DNA of 64,000 nucleotides from Chitinophagaceae bacterium (GCA_016710935.1 JADJTY010000003.1:620001-684000), one strand, 5' to 3'. Shown: positions 24,999-34,621, counted from the first letter of the stretch. Notes: generated by a model not told the origin, from the letters alone. Translations and numbers: made by a program.

Positions 24999-26048
24999 TT
25001 AGATGATCAACATCGCATCTCCATAACTGAAGAAACGGTATTTATCCTTAATGGCTTTTTTATAAGCTTCCATCATCAGGTCGTAACCGGCAAAGGCACA
25101 AGCCATGATCAGTAAACTGGTTTTTGGCAAATGAAAATTGGTAACCAGTGAATCGGCAATATTAAAATTGTACGGCGGATGAATAAAATGGTTCGTCCAG
25201 CCTTCAGAAGGTTTTAATAATTTTTGTGCTGTAAATGAAGACTCCATGGCTCTCATGGTGGTGGTGCCGATAGAGCAAATGCGGTGGCCTCCTTCTTTTG
25301 CCTTGTTTACAATATTGCAGGCAGTTTCTTCAATACGATAGTATTCTGCATCCATTTTATGTTTGCTTAAGTCCTCCACCTCAATAGGGCGAAAGGTTCC
25401 CAGGCCGGTATGCAATGTTGCTTCTGCAAAACGAATTCCTTTTATTTCCAGCCTCTTGATCAGTTCCTGGCTAAAGTGCAGTCCTGCTGTTGGCGCTGCT
25501 ACAGCACCTTCATGCTTGGCATAAACGGTTTGGTAACGCTCTTTATCTTCTTCATCAGGCTTGCGCTTAATGTATTTCGGTAAAGGTGTTTCACCTAATA
25601 TTTCAAGCATACCCCTGAATTCATCATCGGTGCCATCCCATAAAAAACGGATGGTACGACCACGGCTGGTCGTGTTGTCAATTACTTCTGCAACCAGTTC
25701 ATCACTCTCGCCAAAATATAATTTATTGCCCACCCGTATTTTACGGGCCGGGTCTACGATCACATCCCAGAGTTTATTGGCTTTGTTTAATTCACGCAAC
25801 AAAAAAACTTCAATTTTGGCACCGGTCTTTTCTTTACGGCCATACATACGGGCCGGAAAAACCTTGGTGTTATTTACTACAAACACATCTTTGTCATCAA
25901 AATAATCCAAAATCTCTTTAAAATGTTTGTTCTCGATATTACCTGTTTTTCGGTCAATAACCATCATACGGCTGTCTTCACGGCGTTTGGTTGGGTTTTG
26001 GGCAATAAGGTTTAGAGGAAGGTCAAATCTGAATTGGGATAATTTCAT
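24999..26048 (-). CDS. queA: S-adenosylmethionine:tRNA ribosyltransferase-isomerase
   Basis: A 349-residue enzyme that moves the ribosyl part of SAM onto preQ1 in tRNA, forming epoxyqueuosine. Family segments: FRFDLPLNLIAQNPTKRREDSRMMVIDR, VNNTKVFPARMYGRK, GAVAAPTAGLHFS, TLHTGLGTFRPIEVED and TNFHLPKTSLLIMACAFAG. The start at 26048 (MKLSQFRFDLP) is preferred over 26075, which adds nine residues absent from the family. Other queuosine genes are not in the window. A 16-bp dyad lies 35 bp upstream. Confidence 0.97.
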   Translation of the reverse strand: MKLSQFRFDLPLNLIAQNPTKRREDSRMMVIDRKTGNIENKHFKEILDYFDDKDVFVVNNTKVFPARMYGRKEKTGAKIEVFLLRELNKANKLWDVIVDPARKIRVGNKLYFGESDELVAEVIDNTTSRGRTIRFLWDGTDDEFRGMLEILGETPLPKYIKRKPDEEDKERYQTVYAKHEGAVAAPTAGLHFSQELIKRLEIKGIRFAEATLHTGLGTFRPIEVEDLSKHKMDAEYYRIEETACNIVNKAKEGGHRICSIGTTTMRAMESSFTAQKLLKPSEGWTNHFIHPPYNFNIADSLVTNFHLPKTSLLIMACAFAGYDLMMEAYKKAIKDKYRFFSYGDAMLII

Positions 26049-26082
26049 GTAACGGTTTTGTTTTAATGTTGTCACATGCTGT

Positions 26083-26098
26083 CTGTAAAAGTTTACAG
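26083..26098. promoter_or_regulatory. 16-bp dyad upstream of queA, possible operator
   Basis: CTGTAAA-AG-TTTACAG is perfect in both arms and AT-rich, unlike the GC-rich dispersed palindromes of this window. It sits 35 bp before the queA ATG, a position suited to an operator. No regulator can be named. Confidence 0.35.
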
Positions 26099-26337
26099 TG
26101 ATTGAGCCCTGTTTTCAGGACATTTATCATGTTACGGCATGATTTAAAGTGGGCAAAGGTAATAAATTACAGCCGTATTTCTGGCTTTAATATTATTTAT
26201 TTAAAGGGAGTATTTGCTATTGTAAGAAATCAGCATGTAAAGCGTTAAATAACTGTACATAATTTTGTGATCTCTCTACTTCTGCTCATCTTTATAGAGC
26301 GCCCATTTTTTTATTACGTAACATCCTCTTTGCTGTA

Positions 26338-29300
26338 TTGTTTTGTGCTGTTTCGGTTTCGGCTCAGAAGAAAGCAGCAGCAAAATACCCCAGTTTGTTG
26401 TGGGAAATTACCGGCAATGGATTATCAAAGCCCTCGTACCTGTTTGGTACCATGCATGTGAGCAGTAAACTGGTATTTCATTTAAGCGATTCTTTTTACC
26501 TGGCACTTAAAAGTGTAGATGCAGTAGCGCTTGAACTTAACCCGGATACCTGGCAGGGTGAAATGGTAACGATAAACAATATCAAAGAGAACTACACTGA
26601 GTATGCCGGTACACCCCGGAGCAATTATCTTACCCAAAATTCTTTTCGCATTGATGCTTACGACAATGAGCTAAAAGCTGCCATGAGCAGCGAGCCAACC
26701 ATTGTAAACAGTTTATTATACCGTTCATATAAAGCAAAAGAGGATTTTGAAGAAGATACTTTCCTGGATCTGTATATTTATCAAACCGGAAAAAAACTGG
26801 GTAAAAGAACAACTGCAGTTGAAAATTATTTTGAGACAGAAAAAATTGTGATGGAAGCCTATGCAGATATGGCTACAGAAAAAAAACGCAGGTATGCTGA
26901 TACAGATGGTGAATCGAGATATGATATTGCTGAAAAAACGCAGGATGCTTACCGCCGCGGCGACCTTGACCTGATGGATTCTCTTGACCGGATGATGGAC
27001 AGATCGAAGGCTTTTACCGAGAAATTTTTGTTCAAAAGAAATGAAATTCAGGCAAACTCTATAGACACGATCATGAAGAGGAGTTCGTTGTTTGTAGGCG
27101 TGGGTGCCGCACATTTACCTGGCCCCCGGGGGGTTATTGAATTGCTGCGTAAAATGGGTTATATACTCCGGCCCATACAAATGACCGACAGGGATGCCGC
27201 ACAAAAAGAGGTGGTTGATAAAATAAAAGTGCCTGTACATTTTGCTACACAAACCGCCGATGATGGATTTTTTAGTGTTGCCATGCCGGGCCCGTTATTT
27301 AAACTAAGCGGCGAATACCAGAAGTTGGACAGAAGGCAATATTCAGATATGGCTAACGGCGCTTTTTACCTGGTAACCAGGGTAAAAACGCATGCTGCAT
27401 TTCTGGGACAAACTGATAAGGATGTATTAAATAAAGTAGACAGCATTTTATATGAGAACATCCCAGGTAAAATTTTATCAAAAAAATCAATCAGTAAAAA
27501 TGGATACACCGGTTTCGATATCAGTAACCGAACCCGGCGTGGAGATCTGCAACGCTACCATATTTTTATTACACCTTTTGAAGTGTTGTTCTTTAAAATA
27601 AGCGGAAAAGAAAATTATGTAGACGGGGCCGAGGCTGAACAGTTTTTTTCTTCTGTTAAATTTAAGGAGGTATCATCCGGGGTGGTCAATTATCAACCGG
27701 CGCATGGTGAGTTTTCGGTAAAACTTCCCCAACAGCCTGCTGTATATATAAATAATACAAATGCAGAAACGGGCAGCCGGTGGGAATATGAATCCGTTGA
27801 TAAATTAACCGGTGATGCTTTTATCATTCTTAAAAGGTCAGTATACAATTTTCGTTTTTTAGATGAAGATAATTTTGAGCTTGGTTTAATTGAAGAGTCT
27901 TTCAGAAATCCCGACCGGTATGAAAAACAACTTAGCCGGGAACTAAAGAATTTTAAAGGTTACCCGGCGCTTGATGTAAAAGAAAAACAGAAAGATGGTT
28001 CTACCGTTTATGCCAGGTATATCATAAAAGGCCCGCATTACTATGTAATTGCAGCAAAGAGCAAAAATAAGAAGGCAGATTTCGGCGCTTACTTTAACTC
28101 TTTTAATTTTATACCCTTCAGATACAATGCACCAACAATTTATGTTGACACTTTCATGCATTTTACGGTTAACACACCTGTAGCTCCCGAGATCAATAAT
28201 GAAATAAGGAGCATAACTGAAAATGCAGCAGGCAATATGAGTAATGGCAATAATGCTTCCGGTTATTTTAGTTACTGGCCTAAAGCGAAAAACGGGTTAT
28301 TTAAAAGTGATGTTACCGGCGAAATGATCAATGTCAGCATCCAGGAATATCCCACCTATTTTTATGCAAAGGATTCAGTAACATTCCTGGCTGATGAAAT
28401 GAAAACCTATTTTAATAATTCGGGCCTGGTGCTGCATAGAACAGATACATTAAAACGAACAGACCAGGTAAAAGGTTTCCGTTTTAGCCTCCGTGATACC
28501 GGCTCATCCCGAACCGTAAACCGGATGCTGATGTTTAAAGACAATTATTCATACAGTATGGTTACCCTGGGTGATACTATTTCTTCTGAAAGTAGTTTTA
28601 TCAGATCTTTTTTCAATAGTATAGCACCCGCTGTAAAAAAGCCTGGCAGGAGTATTTATGAAAACAGGCTGGACAAATTTTTTGCCGATCTTTTCAGTAA
28701 GGATAGTGTAACGCAAAAAAGAGCACAACAATCCATCACCAATATTTACTTCAGTGAAAAGGGTGTTCCGCAAATTGCCGCTGCTATAGATAGACTTAAC
28801 CTTTCAGACAAGGAGTATTTCGACAGTAAAGCAAAACTCATAGCAGAGCTTGGATATATTAAAGACACCACCCATCCCGTAGTTGTTGACCTGCTGAAAA
28901 AAATATACGAACGCACGGCTGATACCGGCATTTTTCAAAACGAAGTGTTTAAAGCACTGGCCAGGCATAAAACAAAAAACGCATACACTTTATTTAAAGA
29001 ATTGATCTTACAGGAGCCGCCTGTTTTTTCAGATAACTATGAATACAGCAGTATGTTTCGTAACCTGGGCGATTCATTATTGCTTGCACGGGATCTGTTC
29101 CCTGAATTGCTGCAGTTATCAACCCTCAGCGATTACAAGGAAAACGTTTTAAACCTGTTGGTTACACTGGTTGACAGTAACCTGGTAAAAGCGCCTGATT
29201 ATGAAAGCTATTTTGCCAAAATATATTTTGATGCAAAAGTTGAACTGAAAAAGCTTCAGATAAAAGATGAAAAAATACTGGAGAAAGAATTGCTGAAGGC

Positions 29301-29988
29301 AGATGAGGATAACAAAAGAAGTTATACAAACTATAGCAGGAATATTAAAAGCGACCTGGATGATTACAGTGTTTTACTGATCCCATTTTATGAAAAAAGA
29401 AAAAATGTACCCCTTTATTTTGAAAGGTTATTGCAATCCAGGGAGCCTGCTGTACGCATGACAGCTGCGGTTTTGATGTTGCGCAATAAAATACCGGTAG
29501 CCGACAGTATTTTAACAAAACTGGCAGCTGACGACCAATACCGGAGCAGGCTTTATACAAAACTTGAAAAAGCAAAGCGGCTGGATAAATTTCCAGCTAC
29601 CTGTAAAACCCAACAGGATATTGCCAGAAGTTTTCTGCTTACCGATAAAAATTATAATAAGGTTGATTCTGTAGTATTTATAAAAAAGCAGCCTGTAACC
29701 TATCTGGATAAAAAAGGGGTTGTGTACTTTTATAAATACCGGGTTAATAAGGAAGATGACTGGAAAATAGGCATCAGCGGATTGCAGCCGGAAAATGAAA
29801 ATAATATTTTTACGGATGATAAGCTGACAACCATGACAGACAAAAAAATTAAAAATGATGTACCGTTGGATGAGCAGTTACAAGATCAGCTTAAAAAAAT
29901 ATTATTTAGTTTTCATCCAGGCGCAAGGAATTTTTATGGATCTAACGATTATTCAGGCTACAGGGCTGTAAGTACTTATGAAGATTGA
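26338..29988 (+). CDS. TraB/GumN-family protein with very large C-terminal extension
   Basis: About 1216 residues. The N-terminal TraB/GumN domain (roughly 20-290) has SLLWEITGNGLSKPSYLFGTMHVSS, a key Glu in VDAVALELNP and the closing LFVGVGAAHLPGPRGVIELLRKMGYILRPI; related proteins are metal-dependent, Tiki-like proteases. The remaining ~920 residues comprise two or more beta-rich repeats (compare VHFATQTADDGFFSVAMPG with GEFSVKLPQQP) and a helical, HEAT-like tail. The start is a problem: the reading frame is open upstream to 26263 and contains a signal-peptide-like IFLLRNILFAVLFCAVSVSAQ but no ATG or GTG; TTG at 26338 is too late for a full signal peptide, ATT at 26305 fits better. The 3' end overlaps the convergent ABC gene by 13 bp. 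Confidence 0.8.
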   Translation: MFCAVSVSAQKKAAAKYPSLLWEITGNGLSKPSYLFGTMHVSSKLVFHLSDSFYLALKSVDAVALELNPDTWQGEMVTINNIKENYTEYAGTPRSNYLTQNSFRIDAYDNELKAAMSSEPTIVNSLLYRSYKAKEDFEEDTFLDLYIYQTGKKLGKRTTAVENYFETEKIVMEAYADMATEKKRRYADTDGESRYDIAEKTQDAYRRGDLDLMDSLDRMMDRSKAFTEKFLFKRNEIQANSIDTIMKRSSLFVGVGAAHLPGPRGVIELLRKMGYILRPIQMTDRDAAQKEVVDKIKVPVHFATQTADDGFFSVAMPGPLFKLSGEYQKLDRRQYSDMANGAFYLVTRVKTHAAFLGQTDKDVLNKVDSILYENIPGKILSKKSISKNGYTGFDISNRTRRGDLQRYHIFITPFEVLFFKISGKENYVDGAEAEQFFSSVKFKEVSSGVVNYQPAHGEFSVKLPQQPAVYINNTNAETGSRWEYESVDKLTGDAFIILKRSVYNFRFLDEDNFELGLIEESFRNPDRYEKQLSRELKNFKGYPALDVKEKQKDGSTVYARYIIKGPHYYVIAAKSKNKKADFGAYFNSFNFIPFRYNAPTIYVDTFMHFTVNTPVAPEINNEIRSITENAAGNMSNGNNASGYFSYWPKAKNGLFKSDVTGEMINVSIQEYPTYFYAKDSVTFLADEMKTYFNNSGLVLHRTDTLKRTDQVKGFRFSLRDTGSSRTVNRMLMFKDNYSYSMVTLGDTISSESSFIRSFFNSIAPAVKKPGRSIYENRLDKFFADLFSKDSVTQKRAQQSITNIYFSEKGVPQIAAAIDRLNLSDKEYFDSKAKLIAELGYIKDTTHPVVVDLLKKIYERTADTGIFQNEVFKALARHKTKNAYTLFKELILQEPPVFSDNYEYSSMFRNLGDSLLLARDLFPELLQLSTLSDYKENVLNLLVTLVDSNLVKAPDYESYFAKIYFDAKVELKKLQIKDEKILEKELLKADEDNKRSYTNYSRNIKSDLDDYSVLLIPFYEKRKNVPLYFERLLQSREPAVRMTAAVLMLRNKIPVADSILTKLAADDQYRSRLYTKLEKAKRLDKFPATCKTQQDIARSFLLTDKNYNKVDSVVFIKKQPVTYLDKKGVVYFYKYRVNKEDDWKIGISGLQPENENNIFTDDKLTTMTDKKIKNDVPLDEQLQDQLKKILFSFHPGARNFYGSNDYSGYRAVSTYED

Positions 29989-31757
29989 TACATATTTTTC
30001 CCGGGTATGGAATTAACCAGGTTTTGTGTGTATTCATTTTTTGGATGATAGAAAACCTGGTCTGCAGTTCCTTCTTCTACAATTTTTCCTTTGTACATCA
30101 CCAGTATGCGGTTGCAGATATAATGTACAACCGACAGATCATGCGAAATAAAAATGGCAGTGAAGCCGAATTCTTTTTGCAGGTCGTTCAGCAAATTCAG
30201 CACCTGCGCCTGTACACTTACATCTAAAGCCGAAACACTTTCATCAAAAATTAAAAAGGAAGGATTGAGTGCCAATGCCCGGGCAATGCATATACGCTGG
30301 CGCTGGCCACCACTGAACTGGTGAGGATAACGGTTAAAATGGCTGGTATCTAAACTCACTTTCTCCAGCAACTCCATCACTTTTTCTTTGCGTTGTTTAT
30401 TGCCGGGTAAAACCGAATGTACTTTCAACGGCTCCAGTATGGCATCACCAATGGTTATGCGTGGATTTAATGAGCCGTAAGGGTCCTGGAAAACGATCTG
30501 CAGGTCTTTACGCATATTGCGTAACACTTCCTTGTTGGTTTGTGTAAGGTCTTTGCCACCCAGCAAAATTTTGCCCGATGTGGGTTTGATCAACTGTATG
30601 ATACTTCTGCCCAATGTTGTTTTGCCGCAACCACTTTCGCCAACCAGGCCAACAATATCACCCTGCTGCACGGTAAAGCTTACATCATCAACTGCCTTAA
30701 AAAAATCAGCAGGTTTCCCAAATAAATTTTTCTTCAGCGGAAAATGAACGGAGAGATTTTTTATTTCAAGGATTGTAGCCCCGAAAGTTTTCGGGATTTC
30801 ACTTTGCTCAATTTGTGGTTGGTGGTTTGTGGTTTGCCCGCAGGGCCCTGTGGGTAGTTGCCTGCCTGCAACATGTTCTCCCTCTTGTGGCTTGTAGCTT
30901 GTGGCTTGTAGTGCTCCCATAAAATCACTCACCACCGGCAATCGTTTTCCTTTTGGTTGGCCCGCCGGCCTGCAAGCCAGCAAAGCTTTTGTGTATGGGT
31001 GCTGCGGCGCATGTAAAATATCTTTGGCAGTTCCCTGTTCAACAATCTCTCCTTTATGCATTACCAGTATCTTGTCTGCAATATCTGCAACAACGCCCAG
31101 GTCGTGTGTAATAAAAATTACACCCATGTTATTTTGCCCTTGTAAAGATCTGATGAGTTCAAGTATTGTTTTTTGAACAGTTACGTCAAGTGCAGTGGTA
31201 GGTTCATCGGCAATTAAAATGGAAGGGTTGCAACTCATCGCCATAGCAATCATCACCCGTTGCTTTTGTCCGCCACTCAGCTCATGCGGATAACGGGACA
31301 ATAAATTTTCAGGCTCGGGTAATTTAACTTTTTCAAACAGTTCAATGGTCTTTTGCCTCGCAGTTTGTTTATTTACTTTTTGATGTAACTGTATGGCTTC
31401 CATCACCTGGTAACCGCAGGTAAAAACCGGGTTTAGTGAGGTCATGGGCTCCTGGAAGATCATGGCAATCTTATTGCCACGTATGCTGTTTATTTTTTTG
31501 TGAGATAGTTTTAAAAGATCAACAGGTTGCCCCTCAGCTTCGAAAAATAAAACCTTTCCAGACACAATAGCCTCCTTTGGTAATAATTGTAAAACAGACA
31601 ATGCGGTTACAGATTTGCCTGAGCCGCTTTCGCCAACAATCGCAACCAATTCTCCAGCTGTAATATCAAATGAATTATTGCTTACTGCTTTACTGGATAT
31701 ACCATCCTGGTTAAACCGGATGGAAAGATTTTTTATGGAAAGGAGTGGGCCATTCAT
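29976..31757 (-). CDS. Fused dipeptide/oligopeptide ABC transporter ATPase (DppD-DppF type)
   Basis: A 593-residue protein of two ABC ATPase halves. First half: Walker A GESGSGKS, signature LSGGQKQRVMIAMAM, Walker B ILIADEPTTALD. Second half: Walker A GESGCGKT, signature FSGGQRQRICIARAL, Walker B FLIFDESVSALD (Ser replaces the usual Pro). Each half ends with the family's zinc/peptide-type tail (HPYTKALLACRP; NEYTQNLVNSIPG). Fused proteins of this kind energise import of peptides, nickel or glutathione; permease and binding-protein genes are absent here. The linker at about residues 282-327 is unusually long and is encoded by a mosaic of repeats (30778..30912). Confidence 0.93.
   Translation of the reverse strand: MNGPLLSIKNLSIRFNQDGISSKAVSNNSFDITAGELVAIVGESGSGKSVTALSVLQLLPKEAIVSGKVLFFEAEGQPVDLLKLSHKKINSIRGNKIAMIFQEPMTSLNPVFTCGYQVMEAIQLHQKVNKQTARQKTIELFEKVKLPEPENLLSRYPHELSGGQKQRVMIAMAMSCNPSILIADEPTTALDVTVQKTILELIRSLQGQNNMGVIFITHDLGVVADIADKILVMHKGEIVEQGTAKDILHAPQHPYTKALLACRPAGQPKGKRLPVVSDFMGALQATSYKPQEGEHVAGRQLPTGPCGQTTNHQPQIEQSEIPKTFGATILEIKNLSVHFPLKKNLFGKPADFFKAVDDVSFTVQQGDIVGLVGESGCGKTTLGRSIIQLIKPTSGKILLGGKDLTQTNKEVLRNMRKDLQIVFQDPYGSLNPRITIGDAILEPLKVHSVLPGNKQRKEKVMELLEKVSLDTSHFNRYPHQFSGGQRQRICIARALALNPSFLIFDESVSALDVSVQAQVLNLLNDLQKEFGFTAIFISHDLSVVHYICNRILVMYKGKIVEEGTADQVFYHPKNEYTQNLVNSIPGKNMYQSS
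30778..30912. repeat. Repeat mosaic in the linker of the fused ABC ATPase gene (in frame)
   Basis: Contains the palindrome CCCGAAAGTTTTCGGG (30780..30795), degenerate 'ttgtggttggtggtttgtgg' repeats, the near-palindrome cccgcagggccctgtggg (30837..30854) and 'cttgtggcttgtagcttgtgg' repeats near 30893..30911. It is translated without interruption into about 45 low-complexity residues (ALQATSYKPQEGEHVAG...). Confidence 0.7.
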
Positions 31758-31761
31758 TTTA

Positions 31762-32533
31762 TTAAAACTTCAAATGCCTTACTGTTAAGCCATCATTGAT
31801 CAGTTGCTTTAAGGAATCGATGCCGATCTTTAAATGCCGCTCAACAAATTCAGTGGTAACTTTTTTATCGCTTTCTTCTGTTTTAACACCTTCAGGTACC
31901 ATCGGGCTGTCACTAACAAGCAGCAATGCACCGGTTGGTATTTTATTGTAAAAACCAACAGTAAAAATGGTAGCAGTTTCCATATCAATGGCATAAGCCC
32001 TTACCTGCTGCAGGTATTCTTTAAACACCTCATCATGTTCCCAAACCCTGCGGTTTGTAGTATAACAAACGCCTGTCCAGTAATCGCAGGAAGAATCTCT
32101 GATGGTAGTTGAAATGGCTTTCTGCAAAGCAAATGCAGGTAATGCCGGTACTTCAGGCGGAAAATAATCATTGCTGGTACCTTCGCCCCTGATGGCAGCA
32201 ATGGGCAAAATAAGGTCGCCCAGTTTATTTCGTTTTTTAAGACCTCCGCATTTGCCTAAAAAACAAAACGGCTTTTGGTTCTATGGCGCTCAGCAAATCC
32301 ATTACTGTTGCCGCACCCGGACTGCCCATACCAAAGTTAATGATGGTAATATTATCTGCCGTAGCACATTGCATCGGCCTGTCGGTACCTACAATCTGCA
32401 CGTTATTCCATTCAGCAAACATGTTTACATAATTACTGAAATTGGTAAGTAAAATATACGCTCCAAAATTTTCTAATTTTTCGCCAGTGTACCTCGGTAA
32501 CCAGTTATTTACTATTTCTTCTTTTGATTTCAT
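31762..32533 (-). pseudogene. amn: AMP nucleosidase, broken by a +1 frameshift
   Basis: Hydrolyses AMP to adenine and ribose 5-phosphate. The N-terminal part (32533 to ~32258: MKSKEEIVNNWLPRYTGEKLENFGAYILLTNF...INFGMGSPGAATVMDLLSAIEPKAVLF) and C-terminal part (from ~32262 down to 31762: LPIAAIRGEGTSNDYFPPEVPALP...AIDMETATIFTVG...TVRHLKF) are in different frames. They meet at a run of six A (32258..32263, T6 on the coding strand). Removing one base restores VLFLGKCGGLKKRNKLGDLILP and a continuous 256-residue protein of normal length. It follows by position that the gene is intact apart from one homopolymer base; sequencing error or a real mutation are both possible. It starts the strand leading into the ABC ATPase, 4 bp apart. 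Confidence 0.9.
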
Positions 32534-32597
32534 ATCTTTCGGCTAATTCGTTTTATATTGATTAAAGGTACAAAATTCTTTTCCTACAGTAAGATTA

Positions 32598-33038
32598 ATG
32601 CAGATGATTAAAATTGAATACCCGGCATATCAACCTAAAATAAAAGAAGAAAAAGGTAGGGAACTGATCTTTGATGAATTTCGTAAACGTTGGGTATTAC
32701 TTACGCCGGAGGAATGGGTAAGACAGAATTTTCTGCAATATCTTACCCAAATAAAAAAATACCCTGCATCTTTAATTGCAATAGAAAAGGAGATAAAACT
32801 TGGGGAACTAAAAAAGCGTTTTGATATTGTTGTATATGATGCTGATACAAGGCCCTGGATGATTGTAGAGTGTAAGGAGATGAATGTAGCATTGAATAAA
32901 TCCGTTTTAGACCAGGTACTTCGTTATAATATCTCACTCCATGTACCTTACCTGGTTATTACCAATGGCAGTTACTGTATGGCATTAGCATTAAAGAACA
33001 ACCTGATGGAGGCACTTGATGCTTTGCCTGATTGTTAA
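32598..33038 (+). CDS. Stand-alone HsdR N-terminal (PD-(D/E)XK) domain protein
   Basis: A 146-residue protein matching the N-terminal nuclease domain of type I restriction HsdR subunits (HSDR_N) without helicase or methylase partners. The core includes FDIVVYDADTRPWMIVECKEM, which carries the Asp and the E-x-K of the PD-(D/E)XK fold, and a preceding Glu (AIEKEIKLG). Such single-domain proteins are common in Bacteroidota and are usually not in restriction loci; their substrate is unknown. The first codon is ATG 32598 (MQMIKIEYPAY); ATG 32604 is an alternative. Its stop abuts the stop of the convergent permease. Confidence 0.9.
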   Translation: MQMIKIEYPAYQPKIKEEKGRELIFDEFRKRWVLLTPEEWVRQNFLQYLTQIKKYPASLIAIEKEIKLGELKKRFDIVVYDADTRPWMIVECKEMNVALNKSVLDQVLRYNISLHVPYLVITNGSYCMALALKNNLMEALDALPDC

Positions 33039-34439
33039 TTATACTTCCCCGGTTCTTTCATCCTGATCATCCGGAAATTTCTCAATTTCATGATTAAATG
33101 GCCATTGCTTTTGCAACTTTGCATAAATAAAATACACAACAATACCGGTTCCAAACACGAGTAAAAATGATTTGATAACAGCAAAACCGGTTGAATAAAA
33201 AACAAACAGCCACATCAGAATGGCGAGGATTACCGGCAAAGGATATACAGGCATTTTATAAGGCAGCTGAACCTTGCCATTTCTTTTACGCAGTAAAACT
33301 ACACCAACAGCCTGGCCAATGAACTGAACCATAATGCGCATGGCCAATATGCCACTGATCACATCACTCATTCTGAATAACATACTGAACACAAAAGCAA
33401 ATGCTGCCAGTACGAGTAAAGAAATATAAGGGAAGTTCCTGGTAGGATGCAGTTTGCCAAATACTTTAAAAAAAGCGCCGTCAACAGCAGCGGCATAAGG
33501 CACCCTTGAATACCCAAGCATCACCGCAAATAAAGAGGCAAGGGCAACCCATAAGATCATTATAGTGGCAATATTGGCAGCAGTGTTTCCATACAGCCGT
33601 TCTATAAAAGTGCTTACCACAAAATTATTGATCCCTGCATCCTGCCATAGTTTTACTTCCTGCCAGCTGATAACACTACCCACACTCATATTCATGGCAA
33701 TGTATAAAATGGCAATACCAATAACGGAAATAAACATGCTGCGTGGAATATTTTTACCGGGATTTTTTATCTCGGCACCTAAGTGGCAAACATTGTAATA
33801 ACCCAGGTAACTGTAAATAGATTTAATGCAGGCCTGGCCAAATGCAAAAGATGCCAGCTGCCCCCAGCTGAAATCAGCATTAATATCTTTTAAGGGTTGC
33901 AAAAAATTGCCATGGGCTATACCGCCGATAATGATCCAGCCGATGGTTAGAATAACGCCGGTCCAGAGTAACACCGCAATTTTTCCGATGCTGTCAATTT
34001 TGCGGTACAGTAAAATGGTAACCACAACAATAACCAATGCCGAAACCAGTTTTTGCTCAACAGGGCCTAACTGAACCAGGTATCCCAGGTATTGTGAAAA
34101 ACCAATTGCTGCCGATGCTGCAACCAATGGCGCCTGTATTACCGTTTGCCATACATACAGAAAGCTCATCATCCGCCCCATGCCATTTTTGCCGTAAGCT
34201 TCTTTTAAAAAATTATAACTACCCCCGGCTAACGGGTATGCAGCCCCCAGTTCACTCCAGATCATGGCATCAACCAATGAAAGCACAGCACCTGCTATCC
34301 AGGCATATAAAAACATGCTTCCCATCAAACCCATTACAATAGGCAGCGTAACAAAGGGGCCAATGCCCACCATGTCGATCATGTTTACAACAGTAGATTG
34401 AAACAAGCCCAGGCTTCGCTGTAGTTTTGGAGCAGTCAT
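33039..34439 (-). CDS. APC-family amino acid permease
   Basis: A 466-residue inner-membrane transporter with 12 predicted helices. The first helix carries the unwound motif MVGIGPFVTLP, the counterpart of the GIGxGIF substrate site in APC carriers. Helices 2-3 include LGAAYPLAGGSYNFLKEAYG, as in amino-acid/polyamine permeases. A long hydrophilic C-terminus (KFPDDQDERTGEV) is cytoplasmic. Substrate is not predictable. It is convergent with the HsdR-N gene and divergent from ubiX (182-bp gap). Confidence 0.9.
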   Translation of the reverse strand: MTAPKLQRSLGLFQSTVVNMIDMVGIGPFVTLPIVMGLMGSMFLYAWIAGAVLSLVDAMIWSELGAAYPLAGGSYNFLKEAYGKNGMGRMMSFLYVWQTVIQAPLVAASAAIGFSQYLGYLVQLGPVEQKLVSALVIVVVTILLYRKIDSIGKIAVLLWTGVILTIGWIIIGGIAHGNFLQPLKDINADFSWGQLASFAFGQACIKSIYSYLGYYNVCHLGAEIKNPGKNIPRSMFISVIGIAILYIAMNMSVGSVISWQEVKLWQDAGINNFVVSTFIERLYGNTAANIATIMILWVALASLFAVMLGYSRVPYAAAVDGAFFKVFGKLHPTRNFPYISLLVLAAFAFVFSMLFRMSDVISGILAMRIMVQFIGQAVGVVLLRKRNGKVQLPYKMPVYPLPVILAILMWLFVFYSTGFAVIKSFLLVFGTGIVVYFIYAKLQKQWPFNHEIEKFPDDQDERTGEV

Positions 34440-34621
34440 TCCGGTATTTGAATATGGAAATTACAATTTTGAATGATAAAAGAAACAGGGTAAGTGGAAT
34501 ATTCCCAAATTGGGGCAGGTCTAAAAGCCGATGAGTATCATCAGTATTACAAAGATCAACAGGAGGCGGAAAACAATTTGCATGTAACTTTGTTTTGTAT
34601 CTTATATATAATAAACGGTAA

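Noticed and set aside
24790..25115. Plus-strand open frames before queA
   Set aside because: They run through the CACAGATT inverted repeat and antisense to queA.
32250..32270. Programmed ribosomal frameshift in the AMP nucleosidase gene
   Set aside because: No known programmed shift occurs in this family, and similar indels in two other genes of the window make sequence error more likely.
32598..33038. Remnant of a type I restriction system
   Set aside because: The HsdR-N domain is intact and stand-alone, and no hsdM, hsdS or helicase lies nearby.
34440..34621. Small gene or RNA between the permease and ubiX
   Set aside because: No convincing coding frame or conserved RNA structure; likely divergent promoters.
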